This document shows positions 17,593 through 29,314 of a stretch of 64,000 bases of DNA, in pieces. A program made the position numbers and the translations under genes. Numbering within the stretch: position 1 is the stretch's first letter; each line of letters opens with the position of its first letter. The notes under the pieces were generated by a model. The model saw nothing but the letters and a program-made list of their open reading frames with translations, did no database searches and was not told the DNA's origin. The stretch is from NCBI RefSeq assembly GCF_015350805.1, contig NZ_JADKSG010000002.1:806001-870000 (forward strand), read 5' to 3'. The DNA comes from Herbiconiux sp. VKM Ac-1786. Lineage in GTDB: Bacteria; Actinomycetota; Actinomycetes; Actinomycetales; Microbacteriaceae.

Positions 17593-17600
17593 AAGGGTGA

Positions 17601-17867
17601 CTACTTGATCAGCTCGGCGTCGCGCGCGACGATCGTGACGGTGTCGTTCTCGACCGAGAGGAACCCGTCGTCGGCGCGCGCCACGAGGCGCTCACCGCTC
17701 GTCGCGTTCACGCGCACCTCGCCGGCGGCGAGGATCGCGAGCATCGGCTCGTGACCGGCGAGAATGCCGATCTCGCCCTCGACGGTCTTGGCGACCACCA
17801 TCGAGGCCTCGCCGGCCCAGATCTGCTGGTCGGCCGAGACGACGCTGACGTTCAGAGGACGAGCCAT
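17601..17867 (-). CDS. atpC: ATP synthase epsilon subunit
   Basis: 88 residues from the ATG at 17865-17867, two bases after the atpD stop; AAGGAG lies about 11 bases upstream inside atpD. The beta-sandwich domain is seen: LNVSVVSADQQIWAGEASMV, EGEIGILAGHEPMLA, GEVRV. The protein ends right after this domain (VARDAELIK) and so lacks the C-terminal helical hairpin present in E. coli epsilon (about 138 residues). In actinobacteria and some other lineages the hairpin is reduced; its absence bears on how ATP hydrolysis is inhibited. Last gene of the operon. Confidence 0.93.
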   Translation of the reverse strand: MARPLNVSVVSADQQIWAGEASMVVAKTVEGEIGILAGHEPMLAILAAGEVRVNATSGERLVARADDGFLSVENDTVTIVARDAELIK

Positions 17868-17869
17868 GA

Positions 17870-19354
<1,485 letters not shown>

Positions 19355-19377
19355 CTACTTGGCGGAGGCCGGATCGG

Positions 19378-20280
19378 CTACTTGGCGGAGGCCAAGGCGT
19401 CGGCCCCGCCGACGATTTCGGAAATCTGCTGCGTGATCTCGGACTGACGGGCGTTGTTGGCCAGACGGGTGAAATCGCGGATCAGGTTGTCGGCGTTGTC
19501 GGAGGCCGACTTCATGGCCTTCTGACGTGCGGCGTGCTCGGCTGCCGCCGACTGGAGCATCGCGTTGAAGATGCGGCTCTCGACGTAGATCGGGAGCAGG
19601 GCATCCAGCACCGTCGCGGCGTCGGGCTCGAACTCGTAGAGCGGGTAGACCTCGTTCGAGGGCTCGACGGGGGCTTCGCCCTCGACGATCTCGAGCGGGA
19701 GCAGACGCACGACCTCGGGAACCTGGCTGACCATGCTCACGAAGCGGTTGTAGACGAGGTGGATCTCGTCGACCCCGCCCTCCTGGTCGTCGAGGTTGTA
19801 GGCCTCGACCACGGCGTCGGCGATCTCTTTCGCGGTGTCGAACTGGGGCTGGTCGGTGCCACCCGTCCAGGCCTTCACGCTCGCGCGCTTGCGGAAGCTG
19901 AAGTAGCCCACCGCCTTGCGGCCGACGAGGTAGAACACGACGTTCTTGCCCTCGCTGCGCAGGAGCTCGGCGAGCTGCTCCGCCTCCTTCAGGATCGAGG
20001 AGGAGAAGGCACCTGCGAGACCGCGGTCGGAGGTGAAGATCACCACGGCGGCGGTGTCGAGCTTCTCGCGCTCGCTGGTCAGCGGGTGGTCGACGTTGGA
20101 GTACGTGGCCACCGCCGACACCGCGCGCGTGATGGCACGCGAGTACGGGGCCGAGGCGGCCACGCGCTGCTGCGCCTTCTGGATGCGCGAGGCGGAGATC
20201 AGCTCCATCGCCCTCGTGATCTTCTTGGTCGTCTGGGCCGATTTGATCCTCGACCGATAGACCCTGAGCTGAGCGCCCAT
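19378..20280 (-). CDS. atpG: ATP synthase gamma subunit
   Basis: The central stalk that rotates within alpha3beta3. 300 residues. The N-terminal helix shows [37 protein letters not shown] and the C-terminal helix [31 protein letters not shown]; both are split here for length only in description, and both match the family. The ATG is two bases after the atpA stop. The middle Rossmann-like part (about 75-230) includes [21 protein letters not shown] modest insert (about 195-215, rich in Glu/Pro) fits the longer actinobacterial gamma. Confidence 0.97.
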   Translation of the reverse strand: MGAQLRVYRSRIKSAQTTKKITRAMELISASRIQKAQQRVAASAPYSRAITRAVSAVATYSNVDHPLTSEREKLDTAAVVIFTSDRGLAGAFSSSILKEAEQLAELLRSEGKNVVFYLVGRKAVGYFSFRKRASVKAWTGGTDQPQFDTAKEIADAVVEAYNLDDQEGGVDEIHLVYNRFVSMVSQVPEVVRLLPLEIVEGEAPVEPSNEVYPLYEFEPDAATVLDALLPIYVESRIFNAMLQSAAAEHAARQKAMKSASDNADNLIRDFTRLANNARQSEITQQISEIVGGADALASAK

Positions 20281-20282
20281 GC

Positions 20283-21920
20283 TTAGCGGCGACCCTTCAC
20301 GATCTTCTCCTGGCCGACGTCGGCCTTGTCGGTCGCCTGGAACTGCTCCTTGCCCACCGAGGCGAGCGGCTTGCCCTCACCCGTCTGGAACTCGAGCTTG
20401 AACTGGTCGACCGCCTTGTCGAGGGCCGCGGCGGTGTCGTCGTCGAGCTTGTTGGTCTCGCGCAGCGTCGTGAGGATGTCGGTCGTGCGACCGACGTACT
20501 CGAGCAGCTCGGCCTCGAAGCGCAGGATGTCCTCCACCGGCACCTCGTCGAGCTTGCCCTTGGTGCCGGCCCAGATCGAGACGACCTGCTGCTCGACGGG
20601 GAACGGCGAGTACTGCGGCTGCTTCAGCAGCTCGGTGAGGCGGGCGCCCCGGGCGAGCTGACGACGCGACGCGGCGTCGAGGTCGGACGCGAACATCGCG
20701 AAGGCCTCGAGCGAACGGTACTGGGCGAGCTCGAGCTTCAGCGTTCCGGAGACCGACTTGATCGACTTCACCTGGGCGTCGCCACCCACTCGCGAGACCG
20801 AGATGCCGACGTCGACAGCGGGGCGCTGGTTGGCGTTGAACAGGTCGGACTGGAGGAAGATCTGGCCGTCGGTGATCGAGATCACGTTGGTCGGGATGTA
20901 CGCCGAGACGTCGTTCGCCTTGGTCTCGATGATCGGCAGACCGGTCATCGAGCCGGCGCCCAGCTCGTCGGACAGCTTCGCGCAGCGCTCGAGCAGACGC
21001 GAGTGCAGGTAGAACACGTCACCGGGGTACGCCTCGCGTCCCGGCGGACGACGCAGCAGCAGCGACACGGCGCGGTAGGCCTCGGCCTGCTTGGACAGGT
21101 CGTCGAAGATGATCAGGACGTGCTTGCCGCCGTACATCCAGTGCTGGCCGATGGCCGAGCCGGTGTAGGGGGCGAGGTACTTGAAGCCGGCGGGGTCGGA
21201 GGCCGGGGACGCCACGATGGTGGTGTACTCCATCGCTCCGGCGTCTTCGAGCGCACCGCGCACGGAGGCGATGGTCGAGCCCTTCTGGCCGATCGCGACG
21301 TAGATGCAGCGAACCTGCTTGTTGACGTCGCCCGAGTCCCAGTTGGCCTTCTGGTTGATGATCGTGTCGATCGCGATGGCCGTCTTACCGGTCTGGCGGT
21401 CGCCGATGATGAGCTGGCGCTGGCCGCGGCCGATCGGGATCATGGCGTCGATCGCCTTGATGCCGGTCTGCATCGGCTCGTGCACGCTCTTACGGGCCAT
21501 GACGCCGGGCGCCTGGAGCTCGAGCTCGCGGCGGCCCTCGGCGACGATCTCGCCGAGACCGTCGATCGGGTTGCCGAGCGGGTCGACGACGCGGCCGAGG
21601 TAGGCGTCGCCCACGGGCACGGAGAGGACCTCTCCGGTGCGGGTGACCTCCTGGCCCTCCTCGATGCCGGTGAACTCACCGAGCACGATGACACCGATCT
21701 CGTCCTCGTCGAGGTTCTGGGCGAGGCCCAGCGTGCCGTCGGCGAAGCGGATCAGCTCGTTGGCCATGACGCCGGGGAGACCCTCGACGTGCGCGATGCC
21801 GTCGGCGGCGTCGATGACGTAGCCGACCTCGGTCGTGGAGGCCTTGCCGGGCTCGTAGGCGGCGACGAAGTCTTTGAGAGCGTCGCGGATCTCATCGGGG
21901 CGGATCGTAAGTTCAGCCAT
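20283..21920 (-). CDS. atpA: ATP synthase alpha subunit
   Basis: A non-catalytic nucleotide-binding subunit of F1. 545 residues, slightly longer than E. coli (513), with the extension at the C-terminus ([20 protein letters not shown]), which is a known actinobacterial trait. Walker [14 protein letters not shown] near 172, Walker B region [13 protein letters not shown], and the Arg finger segment in [17 protein letters not shown] precedes the ATG. The C-terminal extension in mycobacteria suppresses ATPase activity; here that is inference only. Confidence 0.98.
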   Translation of the reverse strand: MAELTIRPDEIRDALKDFVAAYEPGKASTTEVGYVIDAADGIAHVEGLPGVMANELIRFADGTLGLAQNLDEDEIGVIVLGEFTGIEEGQEVTRTGEVLSVPVGDAYLGRVVDPLGNPIDGLGEIVAEGRRELELQAPGVMARKSVHEPMQTGIKAIDAMIPIGRGQRQLIIGDRQTGKTAIAIDTIINQKANWDSGDVNKQVRCIYVAIGQKGSTIASVRGALEDAGAMEYTTIVASPASDPAGFKYLAPYTGSAIGQHWMYGGKHVLIIFDDLSKQAEAYRAVSLLLRRPPGREAYPGDVFYLHSRLLERCAKLSDELGAGSMTGLPIIETKANDVSAYIPTNVISITDGQIFLQSDLFNANQRPAVDVGISVSRVGGDAQVKSIKSVSGTLKLELAQYRSLEAFAMFASDLDAASRRQLARGARLTELLKQPQYSPFPVEQQVVSIWAGTKGKLDEVPVEDILRFEAELLEYVGRTTDILTTLRETNKLDDDTAAALDKAVDQFKLEFQTGEGKPLASVGKEQFQATDKADVGQEKIVKGRR

Positions 21921-21973
21921 CGTTTTCCCTTTTCTGATGGGGTATGCCCCCAGTGTGTTCCTGTGCCCTCTGA

Positions 21974-22771
21974 TTAGCCAGCGAGCTGAAGTCTCAAATC
22001 GTTGATGCGCGTCGCGACGCTGCCGTCGATGACGTCGTCACCGATCTGGATGCGGACGCCGCCCACCACCGAGGGGTCGATCACCTGGTTGATGCGCACC
22101 GGCATGCGATAGCTGCCGGTGAGGGCCTTCTCCAGCCGGGCGATGCGGTCGGAGCTCAGCGGAGCGGCGACGGTGACCGTCGCCACCCGCGACCCGGCCT
22201 CGTCGGCCACGATCGTGGAGGCGTAGCGGATGAGTTCGCCGATACGGCGACCGCGGGGCTGGGTGACCAGCTGACGCACGATCGCGACGGTCTCGTTCGC
22301 GGCACGACCGCCGAGCAGGCGCTCGACGAGCGAGCGCTTCTGCTCGGTGGAGCCGAGCTTGGAACCGAGGGCCAGCTCGAGCGACGAGTCGCTCGACACG
22401 GCCCGGGCGAACTCGAACAGCTCGCGGTCGATCGCCAGCGACGAGGGCGCCGAGAAGGCGACGGCACGGATGCCCAGCTCCTCGATGCCCGCGAGCAGGT
22501 CGTTCTTCGACGACCAGCGACTGGTCACCACCGTGTCGAGCAGGTCGACCGTCGTGGCGCTGTAGCCGGTGGCGAACAGCCGGCGCACGAGCGCCGACTT
22601 CGCCGCGCGCTCTGCTCCGGGGTCGGAGAGGGCTGCCAGCAGGTGCGACGAATCTCCGATGATCCGACCAGCGGCGAAGAGCTCTTCTCCCGTGGCCAGA
22701 TCGACCGCGCCGGCCACGCTCGACAGACGAGCCGTGGCACCGGCGAGGGCTTCTCTGGTCGCGCTACCCAT
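21974..22771 (-). CDS. atpH: ATP synthase delta subunit
   Basis: The peripheral-stalk subunit on top of F1. 265 residues from the ATG at 22769-22771, 4 bases after the atpF stop. The N-terminal helical bundle (about 1-130) has a [14 protein letters not shown] motif, and the C-terminal part carries [26 protein letters not shown] and the conserved [21 protein letters not shown]. Longer in-frame starts exist upstream but overlap atpF completely. It is about 90 residues longer than E. coli delta (177), because of an extra N-terminal/middle region typical of actinobacteria. Confidence 0.95.
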   Translation of the reverse strand: MGSATREALAGATARLSSVAGAVDLATGEELFAAGRIIGDSSHLLAALSDPGAERAAKSALVRRLFATGYSATTVDLLDTVVTSRWSSKNDLLAGIEELGIRAVAFSAPSSLAIDRELFEFARAVSSDSSLELALGSKLGSTEQKRSLVERLLGGRAANETVAIVRQLVTQPRGRRIGELIRYASTIVADEAGSRVATVTVAAPLSSDRIARLEKALTGSYRMPVRINQVIDPSVVGGVRIQIGDDVIDGSVATRINDLRLQLAG

Positions 22772-22775
22772 GGTG

Positions 22776-23321
22776 CTACTTCTTTCCCGAGGTGTCGGCC
22801 TCGAGGTCGGCGAGGAAGCGGTCGACCAGGGCCGTCGCCTTCGCGTCGTCGGAGAGGGACTCGCCCACGACACCCGAGGCGAGGTCGATGGCCAGCGAGC
22901 CGACCTCCGAGCGCAGCGACACGAGGGCCGCCTGACGCTCGGCCTCGATCGCGACCTGGGCGTTCGCCTTGGTGCGCTCGGCCTCGTTCTGAGCCTGAGC
23001 GGTGACCTCGGAGCCGATGCGCTGGGCGTCGACACGGGCCTGCTCACGGATCTTGGCGGCCTCGGCACGAGCCTCGGCCAGCTGGGCGGTGTACTGCTGG
23101 AGGGCAGCCTCCGCCTCGCGCTGGGCCTCGTCGGCCTTCTCCATGTTTCCCTCGATCGCGGCGGACCGCTCATCGAGGAGCTTCTTCATGCGCGGAAGGA
23201 CGAGCCTCCAGAAGAAGAAGAGGATGACGACGAAGCACACGGCCGACCAGATGATGTCATATGGCGCCGGGATGAGCGGATTCGTGCCTTCTTCGCCAGC
23301 AGCCAGAATTGCGTTCAGCAT
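22776..23321 (-). CDS. atpF: ATP synthase subunit b
   Basis: The peripheral-stalk subunit anchored in the membrane. 181 residues: a short N-terminal segment, one transmembrane helix at about 23-43 (DIIWSAVCFVVILFFFWRLV), then a long charged coiled coil (about 45-165) with RMKKLLDERSAAIEGNMEKA and an Ala/Glu-rich heptad pattern. A single full-length b gene is present, so the stalk is a homodimer as in E. coli. It lies 31 bases after atpE. Confidence 0.95.
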   Translation of the reverse strand: MLNAILAAGEEGTNPLIPAPYDIIWSAVCFVVILFFFWRLVLPRMKKLLDERSAAIEGNMEKADEAQREAEAALQQYTAQLAEARAEAAKIREQARVDAQRIGSEVTAQAQNEAERTKANAQVAIEAERQAALVSLRSEVGSLAIDLASGVVGESLSDDAKATALVDRFLADLEADTSGKK

Positions 23322-23352
23322 TCCAGCCTCCTTATCGATCGAAGATGGACGA

Positions 23353-24446
<1,094 letters not shown>

Positions 24447-24549
24447 AGCGTTAGCTATCAGCGCTATCTCCTGTTCGGGGCGTGGAACTGTTCATAGTTC
24501 TCGCGACGACGAGCGGGTGGGAGGGGTGCTGCAGGGAGAATGCGAAGGC

Positions 24550-24578
24550 ATTGTCCCGCGGCGGAACGATCTTGACAA
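24550..24578 (-). promoter_or_regulatory. Candidate promoter of the ATP synthase genes
   Basis: On the minus strand TTGTCA (24573-24578) and GACAAT (24550-24555) are separated by 17 bases. The predicted start near 24543 would give a leader of about 80-95 bases before atpB. The rest of the 174-bp spacer between the AtpI-like gene and atpB shows only the AGGAG at 24468-24472. Confidence 0.5.
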
Positions 24579-24620
24579 CCCTATCAATACTTAGGGCATC
24601 CTGACGAATCCTGGCGACCC

Positions 24621-25097
24621 TCATTGCGGGCCGGGAAGGCGCACGTCCGAGGCGTAGGGCATGCGGCTGCGCGCCACCACCACGACGTCGACCACGAGGG
24701 TGCCGATGACGGCGACCACGATGCTGAGGAACAGCACGACGTCGTTGGTGAAGTCGGCTCCGCGCAGCAGCACCACCAGCACGATGAACAGCGCGAACTT
24801 GACGATCCACGAGCCGAGCACGATCACGAAGAACAGCGTCGTGAACAGCGGTGACGCGGCGAAGCGGTTGGCCACGAGGATGCTCGCCGCGGTGATCCCC
24901 GCGAACACCAGCACCATGACCGTGCCGATGAGGGCGCTGATCGCCCCCGTCCAGCCGTCGACCAGGTAGCCGACCACTCCCCCGACGACGGCGATGACCA
25001 GGGCGAGCACCGCATCCCACTTCAGGATCGTCGAGAACACCCCCGTCGAGGACGGCGTCGGGTAGTTGCCCCGCGGTGCGGGTTCGTTCACGGTCAC
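24621..25097 (-). CDS. AtpI-like integral membrane protein
   Basis: 158 residues with four hydrophobic segments at about 29-48, 54-77, 84-112 and 120-143. The position directly before atpB matches the small membrane protein (atpI/UncI-type) that assists assembly of the c ring or ion supply in other bacteria; the sequence itself has no strong signature, so that role is inferred from position. The GTG start overlaps the stop of the upstream transferase gene as GTGA. Confidence 0.78.
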   Translation of the reverse strand: MTVNEPAPRGNYPTPSSTGVFSTILKWDAVLALVIAVVGGVVGYLVDGWTGAISALIGTVMVLVFAGITAASILVANRFAASPLFTTLFFVIVLGSWIVKFALFIVLVVLLRGADFTNDVVLFLSIVVAVIGTLVVDVVVVARSRMPYASDVRLPGPQ

Positions 25098-26299
25098 GGG
25101 GTGGACTCCTTGATGTCGTCGGCGGCCGCGTCGAGCGGGTCGTCGCCGGCTTTGGCACGGGCTTCGAGGGTGCCCGCGTCGGCGGACTGGGCGGCGAACT
25201 CGCGGCGCTTGGCGCGGCTGAGCGGCGACAGGGTGACGACCGTGCAGACCGCGATGCCGAGGCCGAGCACGATGAACGCGGGCCAGTACGGGTCGAGCAC
25301 GAAGAACAGCAGGCAGCCGATCGAGATGACGGCCGTCCAGGAGTAGAAGATCAGCACGGCCTGCAGGTGGCTGTGGCCCATGTCGAGCAGCCGGTGGTGC
25401 AGGTGCTTCCGGTCGGCGCTGAACGGGCTCTTGCCCGCCCGCAGCCGCCGGATGACGGCGAGGCTGAAGTCGAGCAGCGGGATGATCAGGATCGCGAAGG
25501 GCAAGAGGATCGGGATGAACGCCGGCAGGAGCTCCGAGCGGCCGAGCTGGGCCGGGTCGACCTGGCCGGTGACCGCGATGGCGCTGGTGGCCATCAGGAG
25601 GCCGACGAGCAGCGCGCCCGCGTCGCCCATGAACAGCTTCGCCGGGTGGAAGTTCAGCGGCAGGAAGCCGGCGCAGGCGCCGATCAGCACCGCGGTGATC
25701 AGCGAGGCGAGGTTGAAGTAGTCGGTCGGCGAGGTCTCCTGGGCCAGCAGGTAGCTGTAGAGGAAGAACACGCCGTTCGCGATCAGGGCGACCCCGGCGA
25801 CGAGCCCGTCGAGCCCGTCGATGAAGTTGATGGCGTTCATCACCAGCACGACCGCGAGGATCGTGATGATCAGCGACATGGCCGGCGAGCCGATGCCGCG
25901 GGTGTCGCCGATCGGCAGCGAGAGGATCTGCACGCCCTGCCAGGCCAGGAGCCCGGCCGCGAGGATCTGACCGGCGAGCTTGGTGAGCCAGTCCAGGTCC
26001 CAGATGTCGTCGGCCACGCCGATGACCACGATGATCAGCGCGGCGCCGAGGATGGCCCAGACCTTGCCGGGCTCGGCGAACACCAGCCGGAACCAGCTGA
26101 TCTGCGACGCGACCCCGATGGCGACGACGACACCGAGGAACATCGCGATCCCACCGAGCCGCGGTGTGGGCCGCGTGTGCACGTCGCGCTCGCGGATCTT
26201 CGGGTACAGCCGGTAGCGGTGGCTGAGCTTGTAGATGACCCAGGTCAGACCGAAGGTGACGACGGCCGAGACGAGGGCGACGAGGAGGTAGAAGCGCAC
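25094..26299 (-). CDS. WecA/MraY-family undecaprenyl-phosphate sugar-1-phosphate transferase
   Basis: 401 residues, about 11 transmembrane helices. Family motifs: TRPTPRLGGIAMFLG, ADDIWDLDWLTK (Mg-binding Asp pair), NAINFIDGLDGLVAGVA, the catalytic LFMGDAGALLVG, and the cytoplasmic loop RKHLHHRLLDMGHS with the WecA-type His motif. The enzyme attaches the first sugar phosphate (commonly GlcNAc-1-P) to polyprenyl phosphate, for arabinogalactan- or teichoic-type cell-wall polymer synthesis. The GTG at 26297-26299 comes one base after the tsaC stop; longer in-frame starts overlap tsaC with Pro-rich junk. Pairing with tsaC and atp genes is standard in actinobacteria. Confidence 0.93.
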   Translation of the reverse strand: MRFYLLVALVSAVVTFGLTWVIYKLSHRYRLYPKIRERDVHTRPTPRLGGIAMFLGVVVAIGVASQISWFRLVFAEPGKVWAILGAALIIVVIGVADDIWDLDWLTKLAGQILAAGLLAWQGVQILSLPIGDTRGIGSPAMSLIITILAVVLVMNAINFIDGLDGLVAGVALIANGVFFLYSYLLAQETSPTDYFNLASLITAVLIGACAGFLPLNFHPAKLFMGDAGALLVGLLMATSAIAVTGQVDPAQLGRSELLPAFIPILLPFAILIIPLLDFSLAVIRRLRAGKSPFSADRKHLHHRLLDMGHSHLQAVLIFYSWTAVISIGCLLFFVLDPYWPAFIVLGLGIAVCTVVTLSPLSRAKRREFAAQSADAGTLEARAKAGDDPLDAAADDIKESTP

Positions 26300-26300
26300 G

Positions 26301-27008
26301 TCAGGCGCCGGGCCCAGAGGAGTCGGGCCGAGAGGAGTCGGGGGCCGTACCATCCGCTTCCGGCAGGAGCAGCTCGCCGACGACCTCGCGCAGCCGCTCG
26401 TCGGAGACGGCACCGTGCCGCACGACGCGCAGGGTGCCGTCGGGGCGTGTGGCGTCGACGATGGTGGAGGCCACAGCCTGCGGGCGCTCTCCCCCGTCGA
26501 GGTAGACGGTCACGCTGTCGCCGAGCATGTCGAGCGCCTGCTGCGCCGTGGTGGCGGCCGGCTGCCCGGTGAGGTTGGCGCTGGACACCGCGAGCGGGCC
26601 GGTGTCGGCGAGCAGCTCGAGCGCGATCGGGTCGCTCGGCATGCGCAGGGCGACGGTGCCCCCGGTGTCGCCGAGGTCCCAGGCGAGCGACGGGGTCGCC
26701 CGGAGGATGAGCGTCAGCCCGCCCGGCCAGAAGGCGTCGACCAGGTCGCGGGCCGAGGCCGGGATGCCGACGGCGAGGGCGTCGAGGGTCGGCGATCCGG
26801 GGATCAGCACGGGCGGCGGCGACTGGCGGGTGCGGCCCTTGGCGTCGAGCAGGCGCTGCACCGCACGCGGCTGGAACGCGTCGGCCGCGAGCCCGTACAC
26901 CGTGTCGGTGGGGATGACGGCGAGCTCGCCACGGGCGATGGCGGCACGGGCGAGGCGCATGCCGCTCAGGAGCTCGGTGGACACGGAGCAGTCGTAAAGG
27001 GAAGCCAT
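26301..27008 (-). CDS. tsaC: L-threonylcarbamoyladenylate synthase (TsaC/Sua5/YwlC)
   Basis: Makes threonylcarbamoyl-AMP from Thr, bicarbonate and ATP for t6A37 in tRNA. 235 residues from the ATG at 27006-27008 with AAGGTG upstream. YrdC-fold landmarks: AVIPTDTVYGLAADA, KGRTRQSPPPVLI (Lys/Arg binding patch), SAANLTG-type SSANLTG, and DGTLRVVRHGAVS. It is the single-domain form without the extra Sua5 domain. The C-terminal tail (DSSRPDSSGPGA) is a short repeat just before the wecA-like start. Confidence 0.93.
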   Translation of the reverse strand: MASLYDCSVSTELLSGMRLARAAIARGELAVIPTDTVYGLAADAFQPRAVQRLLDAKGRTRQSPPPVLIPGSPTLDALAVGIPASARDLVDAFWPGGLTLILRATPSLAWDLGDTGGTVALRMPSDPIALELLADTGPLAVSSANLTGQPAATTAQQALDMLGDSVTVYLDGGERPQAVASTIVDATRPDGTLRVVRHGAVSDERLREVVGELLLPEADGTAPDSSRPDSSGPGA

Positions 27009-27028
27009 TGCACCTTCATGATAGCGGG

Positions 27029-27078
27029 GCACCCCCGGAAGCCCCGGGAGGCCCGGCAGGCCCGGGGGCCCCGGGAGG
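27029..27078. repeat. G+C-only cluster of CCCGGG-type units between two genes
   Basis: The spacer between the small PLDc_N gene and tsaC is almost entirely G and C, with repeated GGCCCGG/CCCGGG units that can pair in several registers. On the minus strand it follows the stop codon at 27082 and probably ends that transcript, but it has no U-tract. Confidence 0.5.
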
Positions 27079-27081
27079 AGC

Positions 27082-27273
27082 TCAGCGCTTGGGGACGCGC
27101 CCGCGGCCGAAGATCAGCCAGAGGATCGAGCCGAGGATTGACAGGAAGAAAGCCACCAGGATCCAGATGAACTTGCCGAGCCCGCCGTGGTTGGGGTTCT
27201 TGACGATCGACACGACCGTCACGATGAAGATGATCAGGCCGACGATGCCGAATGTGAAGCTGATGGGTTCCAT
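27082..27273 (-). CDS. Small PLDc_N-type membrane protein
   Basis: 63 residues with two hydrophobic helices at about 6-24 and 33-54 joined by KNPNHGGLGKFIW, ending in a basic tail (GRGRVPKR). This matches the short phospholipase-D-nuclease N-terminal (PLDc_N) membrane domain, which occurs alone in many actinobacteria and lacks any catalytic part. The function is unknown. The ATG is 7 bases after a TAGGAT hexamer, with no Shine-Dalgarno sequence. Confidence 0.82.
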   Translation of the reverse strand: MEPISFTFGIVGLIIFIVTVVSIVKNPNHGGLGKFIWILVAFFLSILGSILWLIFGRGRVPKR

Positions 27274-27280
27274 ACCGAGA

Positions 27281-27286
27281 ATCCTA
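27281..27286 (-). promoter_or_regulatory. -10 element of a probable leaderless promoter (PLDc_N gene)
   Basis: TAGGAT on the minus strand ends 7 bases before the ATG at 27271-27273. It sits in the 39-bp spacer after prmC. Confidence 0.5.
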
Positions 27287-27312
27287 GAGGCAGAGCGCTG
27301 GGCGTCCCGTGA

Positions 27313-28209
27313 TCAGCGGATGCCCGTGGTCGCCCGGTCGCGCCCCGTGAGGTCGCGGTGGGTGGCCACGGCCCGCCATCCGTCGGCGCCGAGGAGCTCG
27401 CGCATCTCGGCGCCCTGGAGGTCGCCGTGCTCGATCACGAGGCTGCCGCCCGGGCGGAGCAGCCGCTTCGCCGTCGCGGACACGTCGCGGACGACGTCGA
27501 GGCCGTCCGTTCCGCCGTAGAGCGCGTGCTCGGGGTCGTGCAGGCGCACCTCGGGGTCGCGCGGGATCGCACCGACCGGGATGTAGGGCGGGTTCGACGC
27601 CACGACGTCGACGGTGCCGTCGAGCTCGGGCAGCGCATCCGCCAGATCGATGAAGACGATGCGGGCGTTCTCGGCGCCCACCGAGCGCAGGTTCTGCTTC
27701 GCCCAGATGAAGGCCTCGGTCGAGTTCTCGACCGCCACGACCTCGGCGTGGGGCACCTCGGTGGCCAGCGCCAGCGCGATGGCCCCGCTGCCCGTGCCGA
27801 GGTCGACGGCGAGCGGATGCGCGCCCTCCGCGGGCACCACCGCGCGCAGGGCGTCGATCGCCAGCTGCGCCACGAACTCGGTCTCGGGCCGGGGCACGAA
27901 GACCCCGGGGCCGACCGCGAGCTCGAGCGAGCGGAACCACGCGACACCGGTGATGTGCTGCAGCGGCTCGCGGGCCGCGCGGCGCTCGACCGCCTCGGCG
28001 ATCGCGACGGTGTCCTCGGCGCCGAGGGCCACGTCCGTCACCACGAGCGACTGCACCCGGCCGCGCGAGGCGCCGAGCACGTGCCCGATCAGCAGCTCGG
28101 CGTCGACCTCGGGGTCGGTCACCCCGCTCGCACGGAGGATCGCGCTCGAGCGCTCGAAGATCGAGCGCACGGTGGCGGGGGCGCCGGTCGCGGTGTCGAT
28201 GAGGGTCAT
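27313..28209 (-). CDS. prmC: Peptide chain release factor N5-glutamine methyltransferase
   Basis: Methylates the Gln of the GGQ motif in release factors, using S-adenosylmethionine. 298 residues. The N-terminal helical domain (about 15-95) contains EPLQHITGVAWF; the methyltransferase domain has VFVPRPETE, DLGTGSGAIALALA and the catalytic SNPPYIP. It sits 25 bases downstream of prfA, its substrate gene. No promoter is visible between them, so co-expression is likely. Confidence 0.96.
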   Translation of the reverse strand: MTLIDTATGAPATVRSIFERSSAILRASGVTDPEVDAELLIGHVLGASRGRVQSLVVTDVALGAEDTVAIAEAVERRAAREPLQHITGVAWFRSLELAVGPGVFVPRPETEFVAQLAIDALRAVVPAEGAHPLAVDLGTGSGAIALALATEVPHAEVVAVENSTEAFIWAKQNLRSVGAENARIVFIDLADALPELDGTVDVVASNPPYIPVGAIPRDPEVRLHDPEHALYGGTDGLDVVRDVSATAKRLLRPGGSLVIEHGDLQGAEMRELLGADGWRAVATHRDLTGRDRATTGIR

Positions 28210-28234
28210 CCGGGGATCGTCCGTCGTTCCGGCG

Positions 28235-29314
28235 TCACGCGTCGCCGCCGAGGGCGGCCAGGCGGCTCTCCTCGTCGGCGGTGATGGCGGACTGGATGAT
28301 CGGCTCGAGCGCGCCGTCCATCACCTGGTCGAGGTTGTACGCCTTGTAGCCGGTGCGGTGGTCGGCGATGCGGTTCTCGGGGAAGTTGTAGGTGCGGATG
28401 CGCTCCGAGCGGTCGACCGTGCGGATCTGGCTCCGGCGCGCGGCGCTCGCCTCGGCGTCGAGCTCCTCCTGCTGCTTGGCGAGGATGCGGGCGCGCAGCA
28501 CGCGCATGCCGGCCTCGCGGTTCTGCAGCTGGCTCTTCTCGTTCTGCATCGACACCACGATGCCCGTGGGCAGGTGGGTGATGCGCACGGCGGAGTCGGT
28601 GGTGTTCACCGACTGGCCGCCCGGGCCCGACGAGCGGAAGACGTCGATCTTGAGATCGTTCGGGCTGATCTCGACCTCCTCGGGCTCGTCGACCTCGGGG
28701 AAGACGAGCACGCCGGCCGCGGAGGTGTGGATGCGCCCCTGCGACTCGGTGGCCGGCACACGCTGCACACGGTGCACGCCGCCCTCGTACTTCAGGTGCG
28801 CCCAGACGCCCTCGGCCGGGTCGGTGGAGCGGCCCTTGACGGCGATCTGCACGTCCTTGTAGCCGCCGAGATCGCTCTCGGTGCGCTCGAGGAGCTCGGT
28901 CTTCCAGCCCTTCGACTCGGCGTAGTGGAGGTACATGCGCAGCAGGTCGGCGGCGAAGAGCATGCTCTCCGCGCCGCCCTCGCCGGCCTTGATCTCCATG
29001 ATCACGTCACGGGCGTCGTCGGGGTCGCGCGGGATGAGCAGCCGCCGCAGGCGCTCCTCGTTCTCGGCGACCGTCGCCTCCAGCGCGGGCACCTCGTCGG
29101 CGAACGCCTGGTCCTCCGAGGCCAGCTCGCGGGCCGCCTCCAGGTCGTCGACGCTCTGCTGCCAGGCCGTGTGCGCGGCCACGATGCGGCTGAGCTCGGC
29201 GTAGCGGCGGTTGACGCGCTTGGAGCGCGCCGGATCGCCGTGCAGCTCGGGATCGCTCAGCTGGCGCTGCAGGTCGTCGTGCTCGGCCTGCAGCGTGGCC
29301 ACCGACTCGAACAT
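28235..29314 (-). CDS. prfA: Peptide chain release factor 1
   Basis: Ends translation at UAA and UAG. About 359 residues. The codon-recognition tripeptide PAT is at about 187-189 ([10 protein letters not shown]) and the catalytic GGQ at about 232-234 ([12 protein letters not shown]). The PAT tripeptide distinguishes it from RF2 (SPF). The ATG at 29312-29314 shares one base with the rho stop (TGATG); a GTG one codon earlier is an alternative. It lies between rho and prmC, the normal actinobacterial order. Confidence 0.97.
   Translation of the reverse strand: MFESVATLQAEHDDLQRQLSDPELHGDPARSKRVNRRYAELSRIVAAHTAWQQSVDDLEAARELASEDQAFADEVPALEATVAENEERLRRLLIPRDPDDARDVIMEIKAGEGGAESMLFAADLLRMYLHYAESKGWKTELLERTESDLGGYKDVQIAVKGRSTDPAEGVWAHLKYEGGVHRVQRVPATESQGRIHTSAAGVLVFPEVDEPEEVEISPNDLKIDVFRSSGPGGQSVNTTDSAVRITHLPTGIVVSMQNEKSQLQNREAGMRVLRARILAKQQEELDAEASAARRSQIRTVDRSERIRTYNFPENRIADHRTGYKAYNLDQVMDGALEPIIQSAITADEESRLAALGGDA

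Noticed and set aside
24451-25158. A minus-strand open frame of 235 codons over the AtpI-like gene
   Set aside because: It is Arg-rich and out of frame with the membrane protein, whose helices and coupled start make it the real gene.
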